Assembly: GCA_012518675.1 (NCBI GenBank)
Contig: JAAYRR010000055.1
Coordinates: 1 to 32,535, forward strand
From: Bacillota bacterium
GTDB taxonomy: Bacteria > Bacillota > Dethiobacteria > DTU022 > UBA8154
Length of the DNA: 32,535 bases
Direction of reading: 5' to 3'
Shown here: piece after piece, positions 18,091 to 27,478 of the stretch
Layout: every line of letters starts with the position of its first letter
Numbering within the stretch: the stretch's first letter is position 1
Notes under the pieces: model-generated
Told to the model about the DNA's origin: nothing
The model's database searches: none
The model's input: the letters and a program-made list of their open reading frames with translations, nothing else
Made by a program: the position numbers and the translations under genes

Positions 18091-19474
18091 AAGCAGGCTG
18101 GTAATGAGTTTTTTGTTTATTATCGTGTTTACAGTGTTTATCCTGGAAGTATTTTTAATTAGTAATATCCGCAATAATTACTATAAAAATTTGGAGGACA
18201 CCCTGGTAAACCAGTTGCAAACATCTGCAGATTTGTATGACAGATATTTTTCAGATGCAACTTTACACGAAAATGTACTTAATAATGTGGATACGTTTTG
18301 GAAACAGGTGACGGCCCAAGTAGAAATTATTGATATGGAAGGGGAAATGATCCTGGACTCTTTAGGTGTTGCCGACAGTTCTGTTACGGAAATGGATGAT
18401 GTCCAAGCAGCACTGCAAGGCCAAAAGGGTATCTGGAGCGGGCGTGTTCCCTACGATACGGAAAAGGTGATGGCTGCAGCCTACCCCCTTAGGGCAGCAA
18501 AAAAACAGGTGGGGGTTTTACGGTTTGTGGCTTCTTTAAGGGAAATAAACCAAGAAATTAGGGATGTTGCCCGCCGCTATATGTGTTTTGGGGGTATGGT
18601 AATCCTCTTTTCAGGGTTAATCAGTATAGTTTTAGCCAACACAATTACAGGGCCTTTAAAGCAAGTTACCATGGCAGCCAAGGAGATGGCTACGGGAAAT
18701 TTTAAGGTGGAATGCACCCCCGGGTCAAGGGATGAAATCGGCAAACTTTCGGTAGCGTTAAATTTTCTGGCCAGTGAAATTTTGGAAAAGGAAAGGCTGA
18801 AAAATGATTTCATTTCATCTGTTTCCCACGAGTTGCGCACACCGTTGACTTCAATAAAAGGCTGGGCCGTGACGCTTAAACAGGGCTATGAAAATAATGC
18901 ACTTTTACAGGATGGGCTGGAAATTATTGAAAAGGAAAGTGATCGATTAACCGGTATGGTCGCAGAACTTTTGGATTTTTCCAGGTTTGCAGCCGGTAAA
19001 ATTATGTTAAAAGAAGAAAAAGTTAATATGGCCGGCCTCCTGGAACATTTGCGGATGCAGCTAACTCCCAGGGCTATGCGGGAGGAAATAAATTTTCAGG
19101 TGAGGTATGATGAAAACAAGCAGTATGTTTTTACAGATGCTGATCGCTTAAAGCAGGTGTTTATCAACCTGTTGGACAATGCTTTCAAATTTACTGCTCC
19201 CGGCGGGAAGGTTTGCTTGACAGCTGTCTCTGATGAGCAACAGTACTACTTTTATATTGAAGACAGCGGATGCGGCATCCCCGCAGAAGAGCTGCCCAAG
19301 GTAAAGGAAAAGTTTTATAAAGGGAAATCAAGCCAGGCGCAAAGCGGCCTCGGTCTTTCTATATCTGATGAAATAATCAACCTGATGGGAGGAAAGTTGG
19401 TGATCAAAAGTAAAGTTGGCCATGGTACATGCATTACAATTACCCTACCCTTAAAAGAGGTGGGTGAAAAATGA
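18077..19474 (+). CDS. Sensor histidine kinase (TM-HAMP-HisKA-HATPase)
   Basis: SVSHELRTPLTSIKGW, VFINLLDNAFKFT, DSGCGIP, GLGLSIS; overlaps the response regulator by 14 nt. Confidence 0.96.
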   Translation: MPSIRSRLVMSFLFIIVFTVFILEVFLISNIRNNYYKNLEDTLVNQLQTSADLYDRYFSDATLHENVLNNVDTFWKQVTAQVEIIDMEGEMILDSLGVADSSVTEMDDVQAALQGQKGIWSGRVPYDTEKVMAAAYPLRAAKKQVGVLRFVASLREINQEIRDVARRYMCFGGMVILFSGLISIVLANTITGPLKQVTMAAKEMATGNFKVECTPGSRDEIGKLSVALNFLASEILEKERLKNDFISSVSHELRTPLTSIKGWAVTLKQGYENNALLQDGLEIIEKESDRLTGMVAELLDFSRFAAGKIMLKEEKVNMAGLLEHLRMQLTPRAMREEINFQVRYDENKQYVFTDADRLKQVFINLLDNAFKFTAPGGKVCLTAVSDEQQYYFYIEDSGCGIPAEELPKVKEKFYKGKSSQAQSGLGLSISDEIINLMGGKLVIKSKVGHGTCITITLPLKEVGEK

Positions 19475-21018
19475 AAAAACTGTTTCTGCCGGTTGTTTTC
19501 CTGGTGCTTATTGCTGTCCTGGCCGGCGGTTGTGTTGATCAAAACACTAACTTTACGTTGGCAGTCGTTCCCCCGCAAAATTTGCAGCCTCCCTTACAAG
19601 GCACATGGGAAATCGTCTCCCTTTTGCAGGAAAATACAGCTGTCCGAGGTGTAAAACCAAAATGGGTGGGAAAAACCATTTCCTTTTCAGATAAAGGTGT
19701 GTTGTTGGGTGATTATCTTTTATGTAACCCTCTTTACCAAGTAAAAAAAGTGGCGGCAGAAACCTTTCTGTTTTACCGCCACCAGGTTTTCCCAACTGAT
19801 TTTCACTTTCAGGATCCGGAGATTGAGGTTCTTATTCTTTATGACAACCAGTTGTTTTTCTGCGAATTGCTGCCGGAAAAAAACGATGAATTATTGCTGA
19901 TTCTTTTTGACAACTGCTATCTTGTCCAAAAAATTTCTGACGAGGTGGACGAAGCTGTTTTTTCCTCTTGGGAAATCAAAAATGCAGATACGGAAAGGGA
20001 TACCGGCAGCCGGGCTGAAATTGCAAACAGGCATACCGGTGTGCTGCTCGGGTTGCGGGCACCATGCCTGCATTCGCAGGGAAATTACGGTGAAAATTAC
20101 CGCACACTTTGGCTGGTGTTGGCGGACCAAAAGCTGGCGCCTGTTTTGGAAACAAGTGCGCTATTGTTTCCAAGAAGGAGCGGTTTTTACAGGCTGCAGG
20201 TTGAAAGGAAGAAAGAAGGAGGAAGGGCGGAAGACTTTCTAATTGTTGATCATATCTTAAAGCAGGAGAAGGAGGAAAAAACGGAAAGTGCACCGGGGAG
20301 GTCCGGGGATCCCCGGGAAGGCTTTGGGGGCGGGGAGGAAGGGGAAGCCTGTCTTGTACGCAGAATCCACTACATTGGCAATGAATATGTTTCCATTGAA
20401 GAAACATTTGAACAGTCACCCGTAGAAGAGGGGAAAGCCGGCAAAGGAGGCAAACTGCATATCTATGCTATTGACAGTCTGCCCGGGACCAAAGCGGTTA
20501 AAATTTCTGATTTGGCAGGGCAGGAGGCTTTGACTGCCATGGAACTCGGCAGGCAAAGGTTACTGCAGCAGCTGGGCCTGGAACAGGAAGGTTTGGAGGA
20601 TGAAAGAAATTTTGGCCTGACCAGAAAAATGGGGTATTGGATATTTAACGGCAGGGTGAATTACTGGAAAGGTAATGAACATGAAAAAGCGGACTATGAT
20701 ATTACTGTTATCCCGCCCCATGATGTAGTCTGCTACAACAAGCTGCATCTCCCCTGGACCCGGGTGAAGAACCATATCCCGGGTGCGGTTGACGTGTTTA
20801 CTTCACCTGCAAAGAACTTGGCGCTGGTGGTCACCAGTAATGAAATCGTTATTTATAAAATGCACCAGGAAACCCTGCTTGATCCCCCTCTAGGAAAGAT
20901 CCCCCTAAACAGGGGCGAAGCTGTGATCATGGCTGAATGGGCCTTGGATCAATATGTTGAAGACTGGACCCTGACATTTAAAGCATTCAGTGATCAGGAT
21001 TTTGTTTTGTTTGAATAA
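19471..21018 (+). CDS. Uncharacterised lipoprotein co-transcribed with the two-component system
   Basis: Lipobox LAGGC; 4-nt ATGA overlap with the kinase gene; no recognised domain. Confidence 0.85.
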   Translation: MKKLFLPVVFLVLIAVLAGGCVDQNTNFTLAVVPPQNLQPPLQGTWEIVSLLQENTAVRGVKPKWVGKTISFSDKGVLLGDYLLCNPLYQVKKVAAETFLFYRHQVFPTDFHFQDPEIEVLILYDNQLFFCELLPEKNDELLLILFDNCYLVQKISDEVDEAVFSSWEIKNADTERDTGSRAEIANRHTGVLLGLRAPCLHSQGNYGENYRTLWLVLADQKLAPVLETSALLFPRRSGFYRLQVERKKEGGRAEDFLIVDHILKQEKEEKTESAPGRSGDPREGFGGGEEGEACLVRRIHYIGNEYVSIEETFEQSPVEEGKAGKGGKLHIYAIDSLPGTKAVKISDLAGQEALTAMELGRQRLLQQLGLEQEGLEDERNFGLTRKMGYWIFNGRVNYWKGNEHEKADYDITVIPPHDVVCYNKLHLPWTRVKNHIPGAVDVFTSPAKNLALVVTSNEIVIYKMHQETLLDPPLGKIPLNRGEAVIMAEWALDQYVEDWTLTFKAFSDQDFVLFE

Positions 21019-21119
21019 TCAATGAAAAATAATGTAGGGTTTTGTAAAGTTATGATAAGATAGGGTAACACGCCGAATGATTCCTCACACTATATAGCGC
21101 GAAAGGATAGGGATAAAAT

Positions 21120-21650
21120 ATGTCTTTCTTGGAACTGGCAAAAAAAAGATATTCTGTGCGCAGCTTTAAGGATCAACCTGTTGAAGAAGGGGTGTTAAAG
21201 GAAATTTTAGAAGCAGGCAGGGTTGCCCCTTCGGCAGTAAATTTTCAGCCGGTGCAATTTATAGTTATACAGAAAAAGGAATTAAAGGAACAGGTATGTG
21301 GAACATACAGGGGTTCCTGGATGGCAGGGGCGCCGGTAATAATTGCCATCTGCGGTGATCATCGCGAATCCTGGCGGCGTGCTGATGGGAAGGACCATTG
21401 TGATATTGATGCTGCAATTGCCGTAGATCATCTGACCTTGGCTGCAGCAGACTTAGGACTGGGAACTTGTTGGGTCTGTGCTTTTAATTCCATGGCCTGT
21501 CACCGGGTTTTAAAGCTGCCTGCACATTTGGAAGTGATTGCCCTGCTTCCCTTAGGCTACCCTGCGGAAGAGGATGTTGATCGTAAAGCGGTGAAAAAGA
21601 GAAAACCGCTGGCTGAAATAGTGCATTGGGATGGTTTTGAAAAGGTATAA
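21120..21650 (+). CDS. Nitroreductase family protein
   Basis: KKRYSVRSFKDQPVEEGVLKEILEAGRVAPSAVNFQPVQFIV; GTCWVCAFN; LLPLGYPAE. Confidence 0.93.
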   Translation: MSFLELAKKRYSVRSFKDQPVEEGVLKEILEAGRVAPSAVNFQPVQFIVIQKKELKEQVCGTYRGSWMAGAPVIIAICGDHRESWRRADGKDHCDIDAAIAVDHLTLAAADLGLGTCWVCAFNSMACHRVLKLPAHLEVIALLPLGYPAEEDVDRKAVKKRKPLAEIVHWDGFEKV

Positions 21651-21664
21651 GGGGGAAACAGGAT

Positions 21665-22222
21665 ATGGAATCCGGAGGAGAAAATACAGTGGATAACAAA
21701 CAACAAAATAAGGTTTTAACTGAAATGTTCATCAGACCTGTAGGTGTAGTCCGGAATGAAGTAAAAAAGCCGACCTTGTTTGCTGAAACAGACGACTTAG
21801 CGCAGCGGCCCCAGGGTAAACGGGGGGAATATAAAAAACGTATTTCAGAGCTGGTTATTGATAAAAACTATGCAGAAAGCCTTGATGGCATCGAAGGCTT
21901 TTCCCACCTGTTGGTTCTTTACTGGGCCCATCTTACCCGCGCCGAGGGGCGCCGGCTGACCAAAGTTCATCCTATGGGCCGGAAGGATTTACCGTTGACC
22001 GGAATATTTGCGACCTGCAGCCCTGCACGGCCCAACCCTATTTTAGTGACAGCAGTACGTTTGTTGGCACGCATGGATAATGTTCTGAAGGTTGAAGGCC
22101 TGGACGCTGTCGACGGCAGCCCTATTGTAGATCTTAAACCCTATAACCCCGGATTTTGTGCTGCTGAAAATGTTAAAGTCGCCGGCTGGATGGAAAAAGT
22201 TTACCGGGAAATGCAGCAATAA
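21665..22222 (+). CDS. trmO: TrmO-type tRNA (adenine-N6)-methyltransferase (TsaA-like); start could be downstream of 21665
   Basis: RPVGVVRNEV, GIEGFSHLLVLYW, GIFATCSPARPNPI, LDAVDGSPIVDLKPYNP. Confidence 0.88.
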   Translation: MESGGENTVDNKQQNKVLTEMFIRPVGVVRNEVKKPTLFAETDDLAQRPQGKRGEYKKRISELVIDKNYAESLDGIEGFSHLLVLYWAHLTRAEGRRLTKVHPMGRKDLPLTGIFATCSPARPNPILVTAVRLLARMDNVLKVEGLDAVDGSPIVDLKPYNPGFCAAENVKVAGWMEKVYREMQQ

Positions 22223-22268
22223 AAAATCCTCGTTCACAGGTGGTGGGTTATGGGGATAATAGGTAACA

Positions 22269-22796
22269 ATGAATAATACTATTAAAATTGCTTGTTTTGA
22301 TGTTTATTATTTTAAGGATTATGCACAGGCTTGCAGCATTGTTTTTCAGATTGCACCTTCTGAAAAAATTATTTCCAAATACTGCACTGTGGTAAAAACA
22401 TTTGACGCCTATATGCCTGGGGAATTTTATAAAAGGGAGCTGCCCTGCCTCTTGCAGGTTTATGCCCGGGTGAAGGAAAAGATTAACATTATAATTATTG
22501 ATGGTTATGTTCTGTTGGGGGATGGTAGAAAAGGGCTTGGCGCTTATTTTTATGAAGCTTTGGATAAAAAAATTCCTGTAATCGGGGTGGCTAAGACATA
22601 TTTTCATAGCTGTGTAAGCTGCATCAAAGTTTACCGTGGTAAAAGCACCAAACCGCTCTATGTCAGCAGTATGGGTATTGATCTGTGTTTTTCTGCAAAA
22701 CTAATCGGCAACCTGCAGGGTAAACACCGCATACCGGAGGTGCTCAAAGCTGTAGATCGTTTGAGCAGGGAAAAGAAAAGGGAAGCGATCAGCTAA
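22269..22796 (+). CDS. Divergent endonuclease V family protein
   Basis: CFDVYY (D), MPGEFYKRELPCLL (E), IIDGYV (D) and IPVIGVAKTYF correspond to EndoV motifs; the usual DGxGxxHPR motif is altered. Confidence 0.65.
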   Translation: MNNTIKIACFDVYYFKDYAQACSIVFQIAPSEKIISKYCTVVKTFDAYMPGEFYKRELPCLLQVYARVKEKINIIIIDGYVLLGDGRKGLGAYFYEALDKKIPVIGVAKTYFHSCVSCIKVYRGKSTKPLYVSSMGIDLCFSAKLIGNLQGKHRIPEVLKAVDRLSREKKREAIS

Positions 22797-22939
22797 TTAT
22801 TATTTATTGGGAAGGGAAAAAGCAATATTTTAACGAATTATGGGGTGGATGCCCTTTCTGGCTGCAGGCTAAAATGGCGAAGTTTTTTTTAATTCATACC
22901 ATGGGGCAGCTAAATACTTAAATAAATGAGGTATATGGT

Positions 22940-24724
22940 ATGGAACGTGCAGAAGACAGGTACCTTATGCTGCTTAACGGTCTTCCCGACGCCTTAGCCT
23001 ATTGTCAGGTGATGACGGACAATGCCGGTCAACCGGTGGATTTTATCCTTTTGAGTGTGAATGACGCTTTTAAGGAAATGATCGGCCTTTTACAGGGCAA
23101 GGTTGTGGATTGTAGGGTTACAGATGTGCTTCCTTGTATTAAAAATTTAGAATATAACTTGATCGAAACCTTGGGCAAAGTTGCTTTTACTGGTGAAAGA
23201 ACCAGTTTTGAACAATACTCTGAACAGGCAAACCGTTGGTTCAGGATAACGGCTTTTAGTAAGGAACAGGGTTGTTTTGCTGTAATTATCCAAGATATTA
23301 CTGATTACAGAAAAGCTGAACAGGCGCTGCGTGAAAGTGAAACCCGCTACCGAGAACTGGTTGAAAATTTAAATGAAGTGGTCTATGTCTTGGATGAAAA
23401 CGCCCAAATTATCTACGTTTCCCCAAACGTTGAACAGTTAAGCGGTTATACCCCTGCTGAATTGGTTAAAAGGCGTTTTACCGAATTTGTCCACCCTGAA
23501 GACTTAACAGGGCGGATGGAGCAATTTCTTAAGGTATTATCAGGGGTTAATGAAGCTACCGAATATCGCTTTATAACCAAAAGAGGGCAGATCACCTGGG
23601 TGCGGACAGCTGCCAAACCAATTGTCAGCGGGGGCCGCACCATCGGCATACAGGGTGTGTTGATGGATATTACAGATCGCAAACAGGCCGAAAAAAAGAT
23701 TTTACGGCTGGGCCTGCAGGACAGCCTGACAGGGCTTCATAACCGTTATTTTATGCAGGAAAAAATAAAAAAGCTGGATACTGATAAGCTGCAGTTACCC
23801 GTTAGCGTCATCATGGCCGATCTGAACGGCTTAAAATTGATTAATGATACCTGCGGGCACAGTGCCGGAGATAAGGAGCTGCAACGAACAGCACGCCTTC
23901 TAAAGAAATCTTGCCGCAAAAAGGATTTTATTGCCCGTTGGGGCGGTGATGAATTTATTATTCTGTTGCCACAAACTACGCTGGCAGAAGCAGAACATGT
24001 CTGTAAAAGAATAACCGACAATTGCCGTAAAACACATGTCAAAGGCGTCCCTGTTTCCATTTCCTTGGGTGTTGCAACCAAAAACAGCATCAATAAAAGC
24101 CTGGCTAAAGCTTTAAATAAAGCTGAAAATAATATGTATGTGCAGAAACTTGCCGAACATTACAATGCAAGAAAAGTGATTTTAAATTACCTGCGCAAAA
24201 CCCTGACAGAAAAAAACCTGGGAATGAAAATACATATTGAACGTATGCAAGCTTTGGCCATGAAAATAGGTCAGAAAAAAGGGCTGTCTGCAGCAGAACT
24301 GGATCGACTGCACACGTTGATTGCACTGCACAATATCGGGAGGATAAACCTTCCCGGGAAAATAGTAACCCAAAAAGGGGTTTTGTCGGCCCCGGAAAAA
24401 GAAATTATGCAAAAGCAACTGGAATTTGGCTACAGAATTGCCCAGGCCACAGGGGTGCACTGCTACCTGGCAGAAGATATTTTGGCACACCACGAACACT
24501 GGGATGGTTCAGGGTACCCGTGGGGGTTAAAGGGGAAGGAAATACCTTTACAGGCCAGGGTTATCGCAATTGTTGACGCCTATGAGGTGATGACCAGGGG
24601 CGGGGCGGCAACTGTTTCTAAAGAGGAGGCCCTTGCCGAGCTGAAAAGGTGTGCCGGCACTAGATTCGATCCGGAATTGGTAGAAATTTTTGTAGGGGTT
24701 TGGCAGGAGGTGCAGGAATTATAA
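22940..24724 (+). CDS. PAS-PAS-GGDEF-HD-GYP signalling protein
   Basis: PAS/PAC-like region VQGVLMDITDRKQAEKK; RWGGDEFIILLP; HHEHWDGSGYPWGLKGKEIPLQARVIAIVDAYEVMT. Confidence 0.93.
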   Translation: MERAEDRYLMLLNGLPDALAYCQVMTDNAGQPVDFILLSVNDAFKEMIGLLQGKVVDCRVTDVLPCIKNLEYNLIETLGKVAFTGERTSFEQYSEQANRWFRITAFSKEQGCFAVIIQDITDYRKAEQALRESETRYRELVENLNEVVYVLDENAQIIYVSPNVEQLSGYTPAELVKRRFTEFVHPEDLTGRMEQFLKVLSGVNEATEYRFITKRGQITWVRTAAKPIVSGGRTIGIQGVLMDITDRKQAEKKILRLGLQDSLTGLHNRYFMQEKIKKLDTDKLQLPVSVIMADLNGLKLINDTCGHSAGDKELQRTARLLKKSCRKKDFIARWGGDEFIILLPQTTLAEAEHVCKRITDNCRKTHVKGVPVSISLGVATKNSINKSLAKALNKAENNMYVQKLAEHYNARKVILNYLRKTLTEKNLGMKIHIERMQALAMKIGQKKGLSAAELDRLHTLIALHNIGRINLPGKIVTQKGVLSAPEKEIMQKQLEFGYRIAQATGVHCYLAEDILAHHEHWDGSGYPWGLKGKEIPLQARVIAIVDAYEVMTRGGAATVSKEEALAELKRCAGTRFDPELVEIFVGVWQEVQEL

Positions 24725-24829
24725 TTATGACTACAGATCTGCAGCGACATGTTTTTTCAATTCGAGTTCTTCTACTTCCTCTTTAAAGGCTGGGGTTCGA
24801 AAATGCAGTAGGGGGGCAATGCATCTAAA

Positions 24830-26104
24830 GTGCAGATTTTCAAAGGTGATCTTATTTTTACCCCGACACCCCAGGGTTTTAAAACCCTCAAAGGCGGCTA
24901 TATTGCAGTTTCAAAGGGCCAGGTGGAAGGGGTTTATCAAAAATTGCCTGCTTTATTTAGCAATTTTAAGATTAAAAACTTTGGCCGGCGGTTAATTATG
25001 CCGGGTTTTGTTGATCTGCACGTGCACGCCTCTCAATTTTACCAGGCTGGCGTCGGCCTGGATCAGGAACTGCTTCCCTGGTTGGAACACTACATTTACC
25101 CCCTTGAAGAACGTTTTGCCGACCCGGAATTTGCCCGGGAGGCTTATGCACGTTTTGTCGAGGAGCTGATCAGCCATGGTACACTGCGGGCCTGTATTTT
25201 TGCTACTGTGCACCGGGAAAGCACGGCACTCTTATTTGATCTTTTAGCCTCCCGGGGAATTGGCGCTTATGTAGGCAAGGTAAATATGGATTGCCACGCT
25301 CCGCCGGGCTTGCAAGAAGTGACAGCGGTTTCCTTGCAGGAAACTGAAGAGCTGATTAAGCGTTATGGCGGCCACCCCCTGGTAAAGCCCATCATCACTC
25401 CGCGGTTTGCTCCCAGCACTACGCCTGAACTGTTGGCGGGGCTGGGAAGCCTTGCCAGAAAATACCACCTGCCGGTGCAATCCCATTTGGCTGAAAACAA
25501 GGCAGAGGTAGCCTGGGTGCAGGAACTGTTTCCCGATCAGCCCACCTATGCCCATGTTTATCACCATTATGGCCTGCTGGGGCCGACCCCCGCCCTTATG
25601 GCGCACGCCGTTCATTTAACAGAACAGGAAAAGACACTGCTCACAAAAAACAGCGCGGCCTGGCTGGTGCATTGCCCGGAGGCAAATATTAATTTAAAAA
25701 GTGGCATGATGCCGGTGCGGGAACTTTTAGAGCGGGGTATTAATTTGGGGCTGGGCAGTGATATTGGTGCCGGCCACAGCATAGCCCTTTACCGGGTTAT
25801 GGTGCGGGCTATTCAACTATCAAAAATAAGAAATATTTTAGAGCCCCCGCGTGCGCCTTTGACCACAGCGGAGGTTTTTTACCTGGGAACGAAAGGGGGA
25901 GGCAGTTTTTTCGGTAAGGTGGGCAGTTTTGAACCTGGGTATGCCTTTGATGCGATTGTTGTTGAGGACGAGGCGCTGATTACGGCCGGTTTTACTTTGG
26001 AAGAACGGTTGCAAAAATTTATTTACACCGGCGGGGCGGACAATATTGTGGCCCGCTTTGTGAAGGGCAAGCGGGTTGACTGTGGGCCGGGGGATTGTTA
26101 CTGA
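24830..26104 (+). CDS. guaD: Guanine deaminase (amidohydrolase), GTG start
   Basis: MPGFVDLHVHASQ, YVGKVNMD, ITPRFAPST, QSHLAENKAEVAWVQELFP, AHAVHL, VHCPEAN, GLGSDIGAGHS. Confidence 0.88.
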   Translation: MQIFKGDLIFTPTPQGFKTLKGGYIAVSKGQVEGVYQKLPALFSNFKIKNFGRRLIMPGFVDLHVHASQFYQAGVGLDQELLPWLEHYIYPLEERFADPEFAREAYARFVEELISHGTLRACIFATVHRESTALLFDLLASRGIGAYVGKVNMDCHAPPGLQEVTAVSLQETEELIKRYGGHPLVKPIITPRFAPSTTPELLAGLGSLARKYHLPVQSHLAENKAEVAWVQELFPDQPTYAHVYHHYGLLGPTPALMAHAVHLTEQEKTLLTKNSAAWLVHCPEANINLKSGMMPVRELLERGINLGLGSDIGAGHSIALYRVMVRAIQLSKIRNILEPPRAPLTTAEVFYLGTKGGGSFFGKVGSFEPGYAFDAIVVEDEALITAGFTLEERLQKFIYTGGADNIVARFVKGKRVDCGPGDCY

Positions 26105-26263
26105 AATTATGAAACAATAAGGGAACGGCCTCTTCGTTAGCCTGGGTGTGCCCCCAGACCTTTTCTACAGTTTTTAAAGGAACCTTCTAGGGCTATTCAT
26201 TAGTGGTATGCTTTACTGTGCTTTTAACAATTACTTCCAAACAACACAACTTCATTTTTTATT

Positions 26264-27100
26264 TCACGCATAATTTTTTACCAACACTTCATCAACCTTA
26301 CCCCTTTTATCTCCCCGGGAATTAACAGCCCGGTTGGCTTGCACGGTTATAATGTTATAATTTTTGTAGAGTTCAAGAATAAAATCTGTGGCTGAATTAG
26401 ATAAGAGAAACCTAACGCCCCTGTTACTTAACTGATCACACAGCTTTTTAAGCCTGAACTGTTCATTTCTGTCAAAACCCCCCCTGTTATAACCCGTAAA
26501 ATTTGCGCTTTCTGAAAGCGGGTCGTAGGGCGGGTCAAAATAAACAAAACTACCCTTTCTAATACCTTGCACTGCTTTTTTAAAATCCCCACATTTAAGT
26601 GTAATTTTTGCTTTATTAAAGTAGTTGCTGATGGCCCTTAGCGTTGTTTCATTAACGATGTTGGGGTTTTTGTAACGCCCGAAGGGGGTATTAAATTCCC
26701 CTTGTTGGTTTACCCTGAATAGGCCGTTATAGCAAGTTTTGTTAAGATAAAGAATTCTTGAGGCTTTTTCTACACCACTCATTTTGCCATAGGTATTTTT
26801 ATCCCTGTCTTTTCCTCTTATTTCATAAAAATAGGCGGCCTTGTTTTCATGTTTTTTTAAGTCTTCAACCAGATCCTCAACATGATCGCGAATAACGGTG
26901 TATACGTTAATTAATTCTTCATTAATGTCATTAACTACGGCCCGGCGGGGCTGTAGGGCAAATAAAACAGCACCCCCGCCCAGAAAAGGCTCGTAATAAG
27001 TGGAAAACTTGCCGGGCACATGTTTTAAAATATCTGGCAATAACTGTCGTTTTCCACCAACCCACTTTACAGCGGGAACGACTAATGGATTTTTTTTCAC
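26264..27100 (-). CDS. dam: Dam/M.DpnII-type (D12 class) adenine-specific DNA methyltransferase
   Basis: VKWVGGKRQLLPDI, YYEPFLGGGAVLF, LYLNKTCYNGLFRVN, FVYFDPPYDPL, VDEVLVKNY. Confidence 0.92.
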   Translation of the reverse strand: MKKNPLVVPAVKWVGGKRQLLPDILKHVPGKFSTYYEPFLGGGAVLFALQPRRAVVNDINEELINVYTVIRDHVEDLVEDLKKHENKAAYFYEIRGKDRDKNTYGKMSGVEKASRILYLNKTCYNGLFRVNQQGEFNTPFGRYKNPNIVNETTLRAISNYFNKAKITLKCGDFKKAVQGIRKGSFVYFDPPYDPLSESANFTGYNRGGFDRNEQFRLKKLCDQLSNRGVRFLLSNSATDFILELYKNYNIITVQANRAVNSRGDKRGKVDEVLVKNYA

Positions 27101-27308
27101 ATGATCACCCTTGAAGGATTATAACATAAATCTAGCGGGCACCTTATAAGCTTTTTATAATACGTATGTTTCCGGTGAAGAAAAAGGATCCTATGGGAAG
27201 CAAGATAAATATACTATATGTTAAGGGGTTCCTGTAGCCGGGAAGCCGGGATAAGATATTGCGTATTATGTTTATAGAGGGCATACCAGGAAGATGAAGG
27301 AGAATAAA

Positions 27309-27473
27309 ATGGGAAAACAACTGACAGAACAAACCTGGAACTGCCTCAGTGTGGCCAAAGATTTGCCCTTTGCCTGGCAATTTGGGGAAAGGGCCGGTAC
27401 CAGCTTGGGTGTGGCTCTGGTGTTGTTTCTGATCGGCCTGGCTGTCAAGGCCTTTTTAGGCATTGATATTTAA
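27309..27473 (+). CDS. Small single-TM protein (54 aa)
   Basis: RBS AAGGAG before ATG 27309; MGKQLTEQTWNCLSVAKDLPFAWQFGERAGTSLGVALVLFLIGLAVKAFLGIDI; TAA at 27471. Below ORF-track cutoff. Confidence 0.65.
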   Translation: MGKQLTEQTWNCLSVAKDLPFAWQFGERAGTSLGVALVLFLIGLAVKAFLGIDI

Positions 27474-27478
27474 TTTGT

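Noticed and set aside
24775-24805. GGGGTTCGAAAATGC resembling a tRNA T-arm
   Set aside because: No matching acceptor, D or anticodon arms around it.
26105-27308. Dam region considered as a prophage or genomic island
   Set aside because: No integrase, phage structural genes, tRNA site or direct repeats seen nearby; only the methylase itself is suggestive.
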